From positions 1 through 6,267 of the forward strand of contig JANLHA010000306.1 in the NCBI GenBank assembly GCA_024653845.1: a DNA stretch of 6,267 nt, given 5' to 3'. The notes beneath the pieces were generated by a model that was not told the DNA's origin, did not search any database, and saw nothing but the letters and a program-made list of their open reading frames with translations. Source of the stretch: Candidatus Omnitrophota bacterium. GTDB taxonomy: Bacteria; Omnitrophota; Gorgyraeia; Zapsychrales; JANLHA01. The number at the start of each line of letters is the position of its first letter. Position 1 is the first letter of the stretch. This document shows, piece after piece, positions 5,427 through 6,267 of the stretch. The position numbers were made by a program, and so were the translations under genes.

Positions 5427-6267
5427 CTAATTCTTGCTTTTCTCTAATTGCTGCACTCGTTCTTCAAGCTCGGCTTTTTCGTCGAGAAGAGAAAAATAAT
5501 CTTCTGACATGTCTTTGGCTTCTTTAGAAAGATCCGCAATCTTGGACTCCTGATTCTTGATCAACGCATCTTTTTGATCTGCCGCCTGAGTCAAGACGTT
5601 GACTTTGCGGTCCAGCTCTGTCTTCTTGTTTAGAAAATCTTTCTTTAAAACCGCTTGGACACTCTCAACTTGGGCCTTCAATTTGTCCACTTCGCCGTTA
5701 AGAAAAACATTTTCTTGTTGGGCCGCCGAGAGAGTCAACGTTGCTCGTTCAATTTCTTTATTCAATTGAGCGATACGATCTTCTTTTTTCTGTAGCGCCG
5801 CTTGATGATTCTGAATCTCTTTTTGCAAAGAAGAGATCTGGGTCTCGTTTTGCTTCTTTTGATTCTGCGCTTCTTCCTGCGTGGCTCTCAATTGGCTTGC
5901 TAGCTGAACGGATTGCTCTTCAACAGGTTTTTTAGCTTGCGCGATTTGCTGAGGAATGGAAGCTTTCACATTTTGGAGTTCCTCTTTTAAAGCTCCAACA
6001 CTCTGGGTAAAAGTCTCTTTTTCTTGACGGAGAGTTTCCATCTCAGACTTCCATTTTTTTTCATTCTCAATCAACCCTGCAATGTTTTTGTCTTTAGCGC
6101 TCACGGAATCTTGTGCCTGCGTCAACTCCTTCTGCAACTCTGCAATCCTTTGATTCAATGGGGCCTTGGCCTCTTCGACTTTTTTGGGAAAAAGATTTTT
6201 GACCTCTTTCAATTGATTCTGTAAGGCTTGATTCTCTTCGTACAATGGCTTGCGACCTTCTTCCACT
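5427..6267 (-). CDS. Coiled-coil protein, C-terminal part (N-terminus outside window)
   Basis: Open through the right edge of the window. The 280 or so visible codons, closing with TAG at 5427-5429, encode an almost uninterrupted heptad-rich E/K/Q/L sequence, so most or all of it should be a long coiled coil. No catalytic domain, Walker motif, membrane segment or sorting signal is visible in this part. A GTG at 6264-6266 could act as a start, but the coiled coil is already running there, there is no sign of a ribosome site in view, and the repeat pattern suggests it continues upstream. A motif of the form V-K-x3-P-x5-AK-x-P recurs at residues 22-36 and 100-114 (counting from 6266), exactly 78 residues apart, and a related VEEGRKPL opens the visible part. 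It could be a structural or envelope-spacer protein or the stalk of a larger protein; the SMC-like look is only composition. Ends in VQQLEKSKN. Confidence 0.8.
   Translation of the reverse strand, partial: VEEGRKPLYEENQALQNQLKEVKNLFPKKVEEAKAPLNQRIAELQKELTQAQDSVSAKDKNIAGLIENEKKWKSEMETLRQEKETFTQSVGALKEELQNVKASIPQQIAQAKKPVEEQSVQLASQLRATQEEAQNQKKQNETQISSLQKEIQNHQAALQKKEDRIAQLNKEIERATLTLSAAQQENVFLNGEVDKLKAQVESVQAVLKKDFLNKKTELDRKVNVLTQAADQKDALIKNQESKIADLSKEAKDMSEDYFSLLDEKAELEERVQQLEKSKN

Noticed and set aside
6054..6061. Run of eight T (A in the coding strand) in the coiled-coil gene as a slippage site
   Set aside because: It simply encodes Glu-Lys-Lys in a lysine-rich coiled coil, with no alternative frame of interest after it.

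Overview
The window carries eight protein-coding genes. All lie on the minus strand and are tightly packed, so transcription runs from the high-coordinate end to the low-coordinate end. Two are cut by the window edges: a coiled-coil protein at the right and glmS at the left. The mix of a lipoprotein with an outer-membrane type sorting signal, a BamE-like fold, a periplasmic DsbA-like oxidoreductase and a peptidoglycan carboxypeptidase points to a diderm (Gram-negative type) bacterium. Base composition is moderate. The divergent bL27, the unusual TrmB and the housekeeping layout would fit a little-cultured lineage such as Omnitrophota or a relative, but that is a guess from general impression, not from a search.

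In transcription order: (1) the C-terminal 279 or more residues of a long coiled-coil protein (5427-6267). (2) A 78-bp gap with a weak promoter candidate and a perfect 15-bp palindrome. (3) A probable operon of a small multi-pass membrane protein (4719-5348), a BamE/SmpA-like lipoprotein (4273-4707), TrmB-type tRNA m7G methyltransferase with an extra C-terminal domain (3317-4273), a D,D-carboxypeptidase of the S11/PBP5 type (2490-3323) and a membrane-anchored DsbA-like protein (1606-2457). The last four follow each other with small gaps or overlaps and several non-ATG starts. (4) A good sigma70-type promoter whose spacer holds a palindrome (1562-1590). (5) A divergent ribosomal protein bL27 (1261-1509). 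(6) An 85-bp leader with hairpins. (7) The first 391 codons of glmS (1-1175), open at the window edge.

The genes mostly serve the cell envelope and growth. GlmS makes glucosamine-6-phosphate, the entry to peptidoglycan and LPS precursors. The carboxypeptidase trims peptidoglycan stem peptides. The DsbA-like protein handles thiols outside the cytoplasm, and the lipoprotein probably sits at the outer membrane. TrmB and bL27 belong to translation.

I see no mobile element, CRISPR array, tRNA or rRNA gene, defence system or toxin pair. The most interesting points are the isolated, N-terminally divergent bL27 with an operator-like palindrome in its promoter, the TrmB with Cys in place of the family's usual Asp plus a C-terminal domain, and the hairpin covering the expected ribosome binding site of glmS.
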